10,001 nucleotides of DNA from Dunaliella salina (GCA_002284615.2 MU069616.1:204450-214450); one strand, 5' to 3'. Shown: positions 1 to 7,447, counted from the stretch's first letter. The notes: a model not told the origin generated them from the sequence alone. A program made the numbers and translations.

Positions 1-78
1 GACCTTCAGTGCTTCAGCTGGGGTGAGCAGCCCATGCCCGGTAGTCATGGTGGATCTCCGCCTGTCGTTTACGCGAGC
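1..78 (-). CDS. Internal exon, partial at window edge; possible DYRK-type kinase N-terminal region
   Basis: Read on the minus strand this is an open 26-codon segment (78 nt, phase 0) that runs off the left edge. It follows a very good acceptor: a T-rich tract ending in TTTGAACAG, with AG at 80-79. The peptide begins ARVNDRRRST and ends TGHGLLTPAEALKV. It starts in the phase left by the donor of the exon at 554-420, so the two join without a frame shift. The exon lies between a basic run (RRR) and the edge. The TPxxALKxY-like ending resembles the short conserved region ahead of the kinase domain in DYRK/YAK-type protein kinases. That is an inference from about eight residues and the catalytic domain is outside the window, so I give no symbol. 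I am fairly sure it is an exon and unsure of the family. Confidence 0.62.
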
Positions 79-194
79 CTGTTCAAATGAAACAAAAACG
101 CACGTGTGTGAGTGTGTGGGTGCAGAAATGGGAGTGAATTTGTCCTGAAGTTTGTTGTTCAAATAAGCCAATTTGAAACGCAGATGCGTGTATC

Positions 195-200
<6 letters not shown>

Positions 201-264
<64 letters not shown>
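201..264 (+). repeat. (TG)32 microsatellite
   Basis: Uninterrupted TG dinucleotides, flanked by CCGCACG on the left and AAGATT on the right. It lies inside the inferred intron 419-79 of the minus-strand gene, so the sense transcript carries (CA)32. Its hydrophobic/His-Thr translations (VCVCV, HTHTH) are artefacts and not protein. Confidence 0.97.
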
Positions 265-266
<2 letters not shown>

Positions 267-419
267 GATTAAACTCCCACCCAGAGGACTCTTGTGGCTG
301 CAGCCAAGGCAGGAGAGGTACCAGCCAGCTGCCCTTCTAATTCCCATTCATTTGCACACTTTCACCAGCAAAAAGTGTGTTGCATCAGAATCATGGGGCA
401 AAACACACAGAGGACTCAC

Positions 420-554
420 CATGGCTGCCGCCACAGAAGCGGCTGCCTCCGAGTTTGGCTGGCCCCTGCTGCTGGGCAGCATGCTTGCCTTGCTGTAGGG
501 GTCCTTGGCCTGCGTTTGCATGCGTGCATAAACTCCTGGTTTGTAAGCTTTCAC
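420..554 (-). CDS. Internal exon of the left-edge gene, 45 codons
   Basis: A 135-nt exon on the minus strand, phase 0 at both ends. The acceptor is textbook (pyrimidine-rich GCCCTTTCCCTGCAG, AG at 556-555) and the donor is GCCATG followed by GTGAGT at 419-414. The peptide begins VKAYKPGVYARMQTQAKDPY, continues with SKASMLPSSRGQPNSE and ends in an Ala-rich run, AAASVAAAM. It looks like a soluble, partly disordered linker; I recognise no domain. Splicing to 78-1 gives continuous coding sequence. The same frame is also open upstream to about 648, adding an acidic Gly/Asp-rich stretch (NENDYYGGGDDGG), with a weaker acceptor CTGACTAG at 654-649. The exon may therefore be longer. On + the same bases hold a small ORF with a Kozak-like ATG at 421; I take it as a shadow of this exon. 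Confidence 0.6.
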
Positions 555-575
555 CTGCAGGGAAAGGGCCCCCTT

Positions 576-627
576 ACCACCACTACTACCATCATCATCA
601 TCACCACCATCATCGCCACCACCATAA
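576..627 (+). repeat. Impure trinucleotide repeat (ACC/ATC)
   Basis: Mixed ACC, ACT and ATC triplets form a 50-bp low-complexity run just upstream, in the sense direction, of the 554 acceptor. If the left gene uses the longer exon (from about 648), the run would encode its Gly/Asp-rich acidic stretch. Otherwise it is intronic. Confidence 0.8.
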
Positions 628-774
628 TAGTCATTCTCGTTAAGTTTCCTAGTCAGCAATGCACCAGTGAGGGCTTAAGCACAAGCATGGAACAGCTTGA
701 TGCTCCACAAGCTCCTTTCCATGAGTGGTTGGCTTCTTGGGGGGAGGCATTTGTAGGTAAACATGCTTGCATGT

Positions 775-1690
775 GAAAAAGCAAACAAGGGTCTCACATT
801 CAGTGCCATCCATGCCTGCATTCCGTTCAGTGCCATTCATGCGTCCATGCCGGGAAGCCATGAAGCAAGTACAGATTATATACGCAGTGCCATTCATGCC
901 AAAACGCCACTCCACGCCACATGCTGTTTTGCTTGCCAAAATAAAAGTGAAAACCGCACATACACTGCCAATCATGCTAAAATGCTTGAGCAAGCTGAGA
1001 TTGCACATTACCTGCCGTTTCAGCCATACATGCCGTACCGCTTCGAGACTTGTGAAGACCTCACATTCACTGGCACTCATCTGCCAACATGCTAGAAAAA
1101 GAAAAGAAAAGACCATGCAAGCCAAGACTAGCTGCATGCATTAAGGGAAGGAATTTAACATCCTTTTTGAGGTAAGTAAACATTTGACATACACTGCCAT
1201 TCAAGCCAAAATGCCATGCCCTGCCACACATGCTGCATTGCTTTGAGATGAGAGAAGGCCTCACATGCACTGCCAGTCATCTGCCAACATGCCTTTTGAG
1301 GCAAGCAAAAACCTCATGCGCACTGCTATTTAAGTGCACATGCTCTGATTCTGGTGAAATACCTGACATGCCAGTTATGATAGCATGCGTTGGGGCTTTT
1401 GAGGCTGCACATTGACTGCCAATCCTACCAAGATGCCACTCCATACACGTTGAAATCCCCTTGCCAGAGTCCCAACCTCACACACACTGCTAGTCTTGCG
1501 AGCGAAAACCTCGCATGCACTGCCATTTTTGTGAACAAAGACTTTACACACATTTCCAGCCTTGCAAGCGAAAACCTCACATGCACTGCAAACCTTAACA
1601 CAGTGCCACCCCATGCCATACCCATGCCATATACAAAGTCAAATTGCTTTGAAGCAAGCCTCAAATGCAGTGACTATCCTGGCAAAAAGC
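775..1690. repeat. Degenerate tandem-repeat field, core CACTGCCATTCATGCC
   Basis: Diverged copies of a short core (CACTGCCATTCATGCC and relatives such as CACTGCCAATCATGCT and CATGCACTGCCA) recur at irregular spacing from about 800 to 1680. A longer unit is visible: CTCACATTCACTGG...CATCTGCCAACATGC near 1058-1092 recurs near 1259-1292, about 200 bp later. A related form (GCGAAAACCTCRCATGCACTGC) occurs near 1502 and 1567. Open frames on both strands here, up to 162 codons, consist of the repeat read in shifted frames and show no domain, so I do not call genes. No gene is seen in this stretch. Confidence 0.75.
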
Positions 1691-1742
1691 ACCTGCACTG
1701 TCTGCTCAATTGCCCCTTACAATTAGAGAAGCTGGTGCAAGC

Positions 1743-2093
1743 CAGGGTTGCCCAAATCGGGAATTTGGCCAAAGAAGTTTGCACACAGTTCAATAAAGTG
1801 CATGCTTTGACGGACTGATCGAGCGAGCGCTTGCCTGGGGGCGGGAGGCAGGGAAGGGGGTAACAACTGCACCCCAACCACCTATTCTGCCTCTTTCCCT
1901 TAGTTTCTTTTGTAGGACACGGGACACTTGTGGGGGTAGTCAGGTGGGGGTGCCAAGCAGGATTTTGAGAAAATGTCGAGGGTCTGTTTTTGGCAGGGGG
2001 CACGAAGTTCTTCGAACTGGCAATTTAAAGTTCGCGAACAGTTTGAAAAAGTTCTTCTCAAACAGTTCTAAGTTCCCGCACTAGGCAACCCTG
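1743..2093. mobile_element. Non-autonomous hAT-type DNA transposon (MITE), 351 bp
   Basis: The element begins CAGGGTTGCCC and ends GGCAACCCTG, giving 10 bp of perfect terminal inverted repeat. The match resumes after a short mismatched stretch (CGGGAA inside both ends). It is flanked by an exact 8-bp direct repeat, GTGCAAGC, at 1735-1742 and 2094-2101. CAGGG-type termini with an 8-bp target duplication are the hallmark of the hAT superfamily. The right subterminal zone is packed with AGTTC/GAACT words (2006, 2014, 2029, 2050, 2064, 2071), including the palindrome GTTCGCGAAC at 2030-2039; such clustered words are typical of hAT transposase binding. The interior (a G-rich run near 1838-1862) has no credible ORF, so mobility would need a transposase from elsewhere. 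Orientation is undefined. Confidence 0.9.
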
Positions 2094-2101
2094 GTGCAAG
2101 C

Positions 2102-2480
2102 ATAACTTCAAGCACACCATGTGGGAATTTCCTTGTGCTCTCAAGAGGACTGTTCAGATCTATGCATATGCTTGCACTCGCACGGTGGCATTCACCCAAC
2201 TGAAAAGTTGGCAAACAGAGCCATGCGCATCAAGTCATGAACACGAGCATTAGCCCGCCCACAGCACACATATGTTGCACACGCACGGTTTTAGACCAAT
2301 GGGAAAGGGCAAGCATACGTGCATTGATCATTCAAACGCGGGTGCTGACAGTCAAAATCCCTGATCTAGCTCTTTTGCTTTCCAAAGCTGCTGCAGTATG
2401 TTTCCACGATGCTGATGCCAATGTAAATGATCAGTGAGTGCATATATGTGAGTGAGTGTATATGTATGAAGCAGCAGGGC
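2102..2480. other. Unassigned spacer
   Basis: Single-copy-looking sequence between the hAT element and the 203-bp array. The longest frame (66 codons from 2237 on +) has no domain, no clear splice borders and no supporting context. I see no gene, RNA or repeat here apart from a short TGAGTG/TATG-rich run near 2434-2467. Confidence 0.5.
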
Positions 2481-2578
2481 CCCCTTTCTGGTTGCAAGGG
2501 GGCCTATTGCGTGCAAGAGCTGAGCTCTCTACCGGATTGCTATGAGACCTGTTGCATGCAGGAGCTGAGCTTCTTTCA

Positions 2579-3245
2579 GACCCATAGGATTCTGCACCAC
2601 GCCCTGAAGGGGAATTGGGCACGTGAGAGAGCACTTTGGGGCAGAAAATACCTTTACCTGATTGCAAGGAGACCTGTTGTGCGCCGAAGCCGAGCTCCTA
2701 CCCGCCAAACCAAAAAAATTGTGCATTACAGTGCAAAGGCCCCAAAAGCCTCTGCCAAGTCCTATGATGCTGTACTCACTTGACCATAGAATCCTGCAGC
2801 ATGCCCTAAAGGGGGACTGTGGACACAAGATGACACCTTCGGGGGTGAGAACACCTGTACCTGGTTGCGAGGAGACCTGTTGTCCGCCGGAGCCGAGCTG
2901 CTTCCGGCAAAACCAAAAAAATTGTGCACAACAGTGCAAAAGCCCCAAAAGTCTCTGCCAATTTCTGTGATGCTCTACTCACATGACCATAAATCCCTGC
3001 AGCATGCCCTCAAGGAGGACTGTGGACACAAGATGACACCTTCGGGGGTGACAACATCTGTACCTGGTTGCGAGGAGACCTGTTGTGCGCCGGATCTGAG
3101 CTCCTTCCAGCAAACCAAAAAAATTGCGCATAACAGTGCACAGGCCCCAGGCCTCTGCCAAGTCCTATGATGCTCTACTCACATGACCATAGAATCCTGC
3201 AGCATGTCCAGGAGGGGGACTGGGCGCGCGAGAGAACACCTTGGG
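2579..3245. repeat. 203-bp tandem array, about 3.3 copies
   Basis: The word GACCATAGAATCCTGCAGCA and its variants start at 2579, 2782, 2985 and 3185, giving spacings of 203, 203 and 200 bp. GACCTGTTGT recurs at 2671, 2874 and 3077 with the same period. Each unit also carries an A-rich block (CCAAAAAAATTG). Left of the array (2480-2578) are two shorter, 44-bp-spaced derivatives of the GACCTGTTGC...GAGCTGAGC part, so the array edge looks decayed. The open frames on both strands cannot be a repeated protein, because the 203-bp period is not a multiple of three. Confidence 0.9.
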
Positions 3246-3342
3246 TAAGGGATGGTCATAAGGGTTGTGACGCTGATGGCTGTGAGAGTGCCCCTTGGGA
3301 TGCGGGGCGCGTGCAGAGGGAGCAGCTGAAGAGAATGGGCGC
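3240..3342 (-). CDS. Weak candidate exon, 34 codons
   Basis: On the minus strand a strong acceptor (a long T/C tract ending CCAATCCCTGCAG, AG at 3344-3343) precedes an open stretch encoding RPFSSAAPSARAPHPKGHSH and onward to PYDHPLPK. A mediocre donor, AAG/GTGTTC, lies at 3239. The composition is low-complexity (Ser, Pro, His) with no domain. Two things weaken the call: its 3' end overlaps the last unit of the 203-bp array, and the + strand is also open here with a charged peptide (EWFEREEREKKHKRW). It would fall inside a very long intron if the left-edge and central exons belong to one gene. Confidence 0.2.
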
Positions 3343-3578
3343 CTGCAGGGATTGGAGTGGTTTGAGAGGGAAGAACGTGAAAAAAAACACAAGAGGTGGG
3401 TTGAAGGATCGAAGGGGGAAACAGTGGTACGCGTAGATAACATGGTTGAAGGTAATATTAAGAGAGAAGCTGTTGGGTTACCTCGGTGCTGATGTGTAAA
3501 ACCTTTTCCAGGATTATCCTTAAGTCAACTAAAAGCAGAATCTGGAGAAACTGAGCCATCCGGATCAGTACACACAGC

Positions 3579-3615
3579 TAAGGGAATGTACTAGGGGTTG
3601 CTAGGACATTCCTTA
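3579..3615. other. Inverted repeat (hairpin)
   Basis: TAAGGGAATGT and ACATTCCTTA pair as a 10-bp stem with one bulged G, around a 16-nt loop that contains CTAGG twice. No T-run follows, and the setting is eukaryotic, so a bacterial-type terminator is not implied. It could be a decayed palindromic insertion or chance. Confidence 0.45.
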
Positions 3616-3880
3616 CTTTAGTGTGCATCGCCCCAGATTCCTCATTTTCGTCAGATTGTGATTGCAGCTGTCATAAAATCCATGGAAAGGATGGTGCACA
3701 CCTAACTTAAGATACCAATGTTTCCTTGGCAGTGTGCATCGCCCCAGATGCCTCCATTCCTTCAGATTCTGATTGGAGCTGACTTTGGGTTCCCGGAAAA
3801 AAGTGGTCCTCATCAACATCAGGGTACCAATGTTTCCATTCCTGTGTGCATCGCCCCAGATGCCTTCATTTTCTTTCCAA
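3600..3880. repeat. 111-bp tandem array, about 2.5 copies
   Basis: GTGTGCATCGCCCCAGAT starts at 3621, 3732 and 3844 (spacings 111 and 112 bp). Each copy is followed by a CTCATT/CTCCATT/TTCATT block; the second and third copies are preceded by TACCAATGTTTCC. The unit is a multiple of three, so the + strand reads as a quasi-repeated peptide (CIAPDA, CASPQMP). I see no splice borders or known domain and treat it as non-coding repeat. Confidence 0.85.
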
Positions 3881-4240
3881 TGCTCACTCTCATTTCTAGC
3901 ACAATCGGGCAGAGACCTTCAGGTGGCCATAGCAGTGGGCATCTTTCAGATACTTGCGCTGTTCCCATCTTCACTCTTCCACGTCGAAGCACTCCCATTG
4001 ACAGACAGAATTTCGTTCCATTCCCTGCCCCGTTCCACTTTCTGTCTTCCAAGCACATCCACCAGCAGGCCGGCCATTCCTGTGATCCCGTTCCTCCCTC
4101 CCTTTCTTTCCAAGCGCTTCCATTGGAGGTGGATGTCAATCTATTCCCGCACCACTTGCTTGGTTCCAAGCGCACCCTCCAGCTTGCAGACTGCCAAGGC
4201 AATTCCTTCACCCCTGCAAGTCTGCGCCACAGGCAATAAC
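3881..4240. other. C/T-rich stretch without a supported gene
   Basis: The + strand is pyrimidine-rich. TTCCAAGC(A/G)C occurs at about 4048, 4109 and 4165, with a distant relative near 3978, suggesting an old short repeat. Long open frames exist on both strands (up to 190 codons on + from 3773) but run through the 111-bp repeats, lack domains and have repeat-driven composition. I call no gene. Confidence 0.45.
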
Positions 4241-4260
4241 GTCATCCGCAAAATTTTCGC

Positions 4261-4375
4261 ACACCCAAGCCCACGCCATGAGCAATACCTCATAACGCCC
4301 CCACACTATGAGCAATACCTTCACACACCTAAGCCCACACTTTGAACAATACCTGAACAAAACCAAGCCCACGTT
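4261..4375. repeat. Short tandem repeat, core AAGCCCACNCYATGAGCAATACCT
   Basis: Three to four diverged copies: ATGAGCAATACCT near 4278 and 4308, TTGAACAATACCTG near 4341, and AAGCCCAC near 4267, 4332 and 4366. Spacing is irregular, about 30-35 bp. No coding role is seen. Confidence 0.75.
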
Positions 4376-4424
4376 TAGGCACTGTTACACACCTGCTGCT
4401 GGCGGCCTGCCATCTGCCACTTAC

Positions 4425-4484
4425 GCATCTGCTTTGTTTTGCACCTCCACCAACTCTCATTTCCTGTTTGTCACTTTTGCGCAG
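4425..4484 (-). CDS. Candidate 20-codon exon
   Basis: On the minus strand a pyrimidine-rich acceptor (CTTCCCCCAACTGCCAGCAG, AG at 4486-4485 or three bases earlier) is followed by a short open stretch ending at a perfect donor, GATGC/GTAAGT (donor at 4424-4419). The peptide is LRKSDKQEMRVGGGAKQSRC, charged and Gly-containing, with no domain. It would follow the exon that begins at 4741 if that exon ends early, for example at the phase-0 donor GAT/GTGAAT at 4606. The + strand has its own acceptor-like TTTTGCGCAG and donor-like GGAAG/GTAAGA here, so the strand is not beyond doubt. Confidence 0.35.
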
Positions 4485-4741
4485 CTGCTGGCAGTTGGGG
4501 GAAGGTAAGAGTGAGGTGCAGGGTACCTGTGGCCGCCAGCCTGATAGGGCACAGAGTGTGCCCTTCTATCTGTGAAGTTGTACATCCTGCCAACCGCAGG
4601 ATTCACATCCACTCGATGCTTGTCCCATGGATTGCCCCTAGCTTCACCATTTGCCACAGTTATGCTCTGCAACTTGTTGCAGCTCTTAGCATCACCGTCT
4701 GCCTCTGTTATGTCCTGCAGCTCTTGCAGTATGCTTGAGGT
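4457..4741 (-). CDS. Candidate exon with a two-copy 16-residue repeat
   Basis: After an acceptor-like CCATGCTTAG (AG at 4743-4742), the minus strand is open for 94 codons, to a TGA at 4459-4457. Near the start two 16-residue units follow each other in frame: ELQDITEADGDAKSCN, then KLQSITVANGEARGNP (LQxIT-A-G-A pattern, 48-nt period). The frame continues KHRVDVNPAVGRMYNFTDRR. Codon-phased repetition with conservative changes is the main sign of coding. The exon may end earlier, at 4607 (GAT/GTGAAT), and splice to 4484-4425, in which case the TGA is intronic. No domain is recognised. The link back to the large central exon is inferred from strand and proximity only. Confidence 0.4.
   Translation of the reverse strand, partial: TSSILQELQDITEADGDAKSCNKLQSITVANGEARGNPWDKHRVDVNPAVGRMYNFTDRRAHSVPYQAGGHRYPAPHSYLPPTASSCAKVTNRK
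4521..4562. repeat. Direct duplicate of 4750-4790
   Basis: GGTACCTGTGGCCGCC(A/G)GCCTGAT followed by AGAGTGTGC occurs at about 4522-4562 and again at 4751-4788, 229 bp apart, with one mismatch in the first 24 bases. On the minus strand both copies read RAHS...QAGGHRYP and both contain CCACAG/GTACCC, a usable donor. This is either a duplicated exon end or a duplicated intron piece. Confidence 0.85.
4543..4570. other. Hairpin GATAGGGCACA-GAG-TGTGCCC-TTC-TATC
   Basis: GGGCACA/TGTGCCC form a perfect 7-bp stem with a 3-nt loop. The stem extends by GATA/TATC after a 3-nt bulge. It is present only in the left copy of the duplication; the copy at 4775-4788 has TTAATAAAA instead, so the palindrome arose or was lost after duplication. 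Confidence 0.6.
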
Positions 4742-4841
4742 CTAAGCATGGGTACCTGTGGCCGCCGGCCTGATTAATAAAAGAGTGTGCGCGCGATGCC
4801 AAGATGGAGTGGGAGGCGAGGGTGTGTCTGTCATCTTCCAC

Positions 4842-4898
4842 CAACGAGGATGAGCCACTGCTGCTGCTGCCTGAGGCGCTACTGCTTGACGAGTTGCC
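4842..4898 (-). CDS. Candidate Ser-rich exon, 19 codons
   Basis: On the minus strand, after GAGCACACGCAG (AG at 4900-4899), an open stretch encodes GNSSSSSASGSSSSGSSSL. It ends at a donor-like TTG/GTGGAA at 4841, phase 0 at both ends. Joined to the exon at 4741 it stays in frame across a 100-nt intron. Alternatively it reads on through LVEDDRHTLASHSILASRAH to the donor CACAG/GTACCC at 4755. The upstream CA-repeat tract serves as the pyrimidine-containing intron end. Its phase does not match the donors I see for the exon at 5302-5206 (phase 1), so the junction is unresolved. Low-complexity Ser runs are weak evidence of coding. Confidence 0.28.
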
Positions 4899-5011
4899 CT
4901 GCGTGTGCTCGTGCATTTGTGATTTAATGTCAGACTGTGTGTGTGCATGTGTGCATGCAAGCTTAAATGTGTGCAAGGTGTGTGGGGGGCATGCAAGCGT
5001 ACACATAAGCA

Positions 5012-5165
<154 letters not shown>

Positions 5166-5205
5166 CCCAGTGAGTGCTCCTTTTTGATGAGGTGCATGTC
5201 CTCAC

Positions 5206-5302
5206 TGTTCAGGCAAGGCTGCTTGGACAGATATTCACATGTCATCAGGCGTTCCAGTGCATCAGGCGCAACAGTGTTGTAGTGCGTCAGGTGTGGCATC
5301 GT
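5206..5302 (-). CDS. Second exon of the central gene
   Basis: On the minus strand an acceptor CTCTGTTACACGCAG (AG at 5304-5303) is followed in phase 0 by TMPHLTHYNTVAPDALERLM and then TCEYLSKQPCLNSEDMHLI. The likely end is the donor AACA/GTGAGG at 5205 (phase 1). A weaker donor, CTGG/GTCACA, lies near 5168, just before the CA tract. The large upstream exon ends exactly in phase 0 at 5472, so joining across the 169-nt intron preserves the frame, with the acidic run EEEEEEGQ preceding TMPHL. The peptide looks folded and helical (DALERLM), unlike the disordered exon before it. I recognise no family. Confidence 0.55.
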
Positions 5303-5471
5303 CTGCGTGTAACAGAGGTGATCAGATCACAGAGGGGCACCAGTTGGCCTTCAATAGTTTCTGCACAGAGTGCCAGAGCCTGCGCAACCTGCCAAAAGTG
5401 TGTGAGGAACAAGGATCCAGAGCACCCCGCGGCACCCTCACTCCCCACCTGAACCCTCTGCCCACACCCAC

Positions 5472-6845
5472 CTGGCCTTCCTCTTCCTCTTCCTCACTCT
5501 CCCCGTAGTCCTCATCAATTTCCACCTCCTCCTCATCCTCCGCAAGCAGCCTCCCTCTCCTGCCGTCATCCTCTGCATTCTCCTGGTACAGCACATTCTC
5601 TTGCATCATTACGCCTGACCCAGATCCTTGCTCATCCCCACCATCCTCCGTCTCATCGCCACCCCCGAAAAATGCGTTAGCATGCAGCTCGCCAGAGAAG
5701 TGTGTGCCCAGCCCGCCAGGCGGGGATGCACGCTCTCTGTAGGAAATGACCGTTTCATGCTCCTGGGTCCCTTGATGGCTGGAGTTTAGAGACCCCACCC
5801 TCCAACTATCAGCATCACTGACCCTCCGGCCCTCTCGATCTCCTCCGCCTGTGCCGTGTACCCTGAACCCCACACGAGTTGCGCTCCCCGGGCGGCTTGG
5901 TTGCCTGCTAACTGCTCTGCTCGCTAAGCGGCTCGGCTGGAAGGAGACGCCAGCACCCCAGCCAGCATCTCCAGGGATCCCAAGGCTCACCCTTTTGCCC
6001 TTTGTCTGTCCATGTTGCTGCTGGGGCTGGGGGTGTGGAGCACTGTTGCTGCCGTTGCTGCCGCCATCCTCGCTGCTGGATTGCTCTGTTTTGATGGACC
6101 GGAAGCGCACGGCTGGTCCCCGTGCCGCGGGGCGCGCAGGAGGAGGTGGAGGGGCGGCGGAGGCTTCGGCATTGTTCTCCTTCTGAGGTATGCCTGCCGC
6201 GCCAGTTGGGGCGCTCGCCCCCGCATCAGCACTGTGCTCCTCTCCCACCTGTGCAGCTCCAACCTCAGCATCCTCTCTGGCAGGCTCATGTGATGGCTGG
6301 GAGTCATGAGGTGGGCCCCTCAGGCCCTGACCTTGGAAGGAGGGCGCGCGGGCGTCCTCTCCAGTTGCGGGCCTGCCACCTGGAGCGTCATTATGAAGGG
6401 CAGCTGGCGCCTGCTGTGTATGACCTGAAGCGGCAGGTTGCTGCTCTGGGCGCAGGTGCTGTACCACCGGGCCATTCTCATCTGCACCCTTGTGCTTGGA
6501 CCTGTCCTGTTTGATCGACGGCTCTGCGTGGCCTCCCCCGCTATCTGCCCTACCTGCAGCCTCTGTTGTATCCTTGTCTTCCTGGCTGCTGCTGCTGCTG
6601 CTCCGACCTGCCTCCTGGCCAGGAGCCCAGCCCGAACTGGGGTCGCCCTGCGCATCGCTGTCTCCGCGCTGCACTCCACCATCGCTCTCTGTGGCGTTGA
6701 TGGAGGACCTGGGCTCAAAGCGAGCGCCTATGGAGCCCTTGCGCTGCTTCAAAGAGTGTGCTGCTCTAATTGCTGGCTCATGGGACATAGGCTGGCTGGG
6801 AGGGACATGCGGGGTGGGCTGCTGGGCGGCCAAGGAGATCGGGAA
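5472..6845 (-). CDS. Large exon (458 codons) of a disordered Ser/Pro/Gly- and Glu-rich protein
   Basis: This is the only long open frame in the window (about 540 codons stop to stop) and the best gene evidence. The left border used here is the donor GGCCAG/GTGGGT at 5471. The right border is an acceptor, TTCTTCTTGCCGCAG, with AG at 6847-6846. The frame has no ATG before 6788-6786 (MSHEPAIR), so the exon is either internal or holds the start at 6788. Counting residues from the exon start, features include a Ser run then QEDKD (about 82-92), PPPPP (232-236), RSIKTEQSSSEDGGS (249-263), a basic Ser/Arg segment with PSRLASRAVSRQPSRPGS (304-321), RRVSDADSW (340-348) and a strongly acidic tail, EDEEEVEIDEDYGESEEEEEE (436-456). 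RxxS sites suggest phosphorylation, which is an inference. No enzymatic domain, membrane segment or known family is visible. A second donor, TTCAG/GTGGGG at 5448, would give an early stop when joined to 5302, so 5471 is preferred. Confidence 0.75.
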
Positions 6846-7030
6846 CTGCGGCAAGAAGAATATAGATGAACATGTGTGGGAGGATCCGAGGAGGGAGGCA
6901 GGACATTTTGATGGAACAGGGAAGGATGACCGTGTGGAGATGATTTACCAGGAAGTTTCAAAAAGGCAGGGTTCTTCAACTTCTATTTAGGCAAAGGGCG
7001 GCATTCTGCAAGTGCAGGATTCCACTGGTC
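6846..7030 (-). other. Upstream flank of the large exon (intron or 5' UTR)
   Basis: The strand is pyrimidine-rich ahead of the acceptor at 6847-6846. A donor-like CCTG/GTAAAT at 6948 would make a 103-nt intron. The coding frame that would join in phase contains a TGA shortly before that donor, so the preceding exon, if this one, would have to be 5' UTR with translation from the ATG at 6788. I see no other exon in this stretch. Confidence 0.35.
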
Positions 7031-7033
7031 TCG

Positions 7034-7145
7034 CTCAGGAGGAGGTCATGCGTTTTGCTGCTGCAGCAGCTGTGGTCTTGCTCAGGTGAAGGCCATGCGT
7101 TGTGCATGTGCAGAAGCTCGCCTTGTTCAGGTAACAGTCATGGAA
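7034..7145. repeat. 46-bp degenerate tandem repeat, about 2.5 copies
   Basis: CTCAGGAGGAGGTCATGCGTT (7034), CTCAGGTGAAGGCCATGCGTT (7081) and TTCAGGTAACAGTCATGG (7126) are spaced 47 and 45 bp. CTGCTGCAGCAGCTG occurs inside the first unit as a short palindrome. No gene is seen between 7145 and 7448. Confidence 0.75.
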
Positions 7146-7447
7146 GGGGTTAGATTCAGATCAGATCTGTTTGATGCTGATGATTGAAGTTGGGCAAGGA
7201 AAAGCCTGGTGAGCAGAACAAGGCCACCTCACTTGAGGGGAATGCAGGGCATGAGCTGCACACTGAGCTGCAGCAACTGGGCAGGCTACACCTTCTTGAG
7301 TATGTGTCTTGCTGGGCATTAGCGGTGCTGTGTGGGCAGCCTTTCCAGCATGTGGCCCCTTTTCCTTAATCGATGCAGGGAGGGTGTCTCTGCCTAAATA
7401 CTCTTTCTTTCCTCCTCTTCCTTTCCAGTAGCTGCCCAGCACCAGTG

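Noticed and set aside
112..498. 128-codon + frame with a poly-Val-Cys tract
   Set aside because: It is driven by the (TG)32 microsatellite; the supported exons here are on the minus strand with good splice sites.
421..498. Small + ORF starting MAAATEAAASEF with a Kozak-like CACCATGG
   Set aside because: The CACCATGG is the complement of the minus-strand exon end (GCCATG/GTGAGT), which is better supported by phase and an upstream acceptor.
649..1137. 162-codon minus frame beginning MQLVLACMVF
   Set aside because: It consists of the degenerate CACTGCCAT repeat read in one frame, with no domain and no splice or codon evidence.
2237..2437. 66-codon + ORF beginning MNTSISPPTAHICC
   Set aside because: There is no domain, no splice context and no compositional support; the length is within chance expectation.
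3579..3615. Rho-independent terminator
   Set aside because: There is a stem but no T-run, and the sequence is eukaryotic nuclear in character.
5851..6869. Several + frames of 90-166 codons opposite the large exon
   Set aside because: They are shadows of a 1.4-kb minus-strand coding frame and rich in Cys/Leu/Trp, as expected of antisense GC-rich coding sequence.
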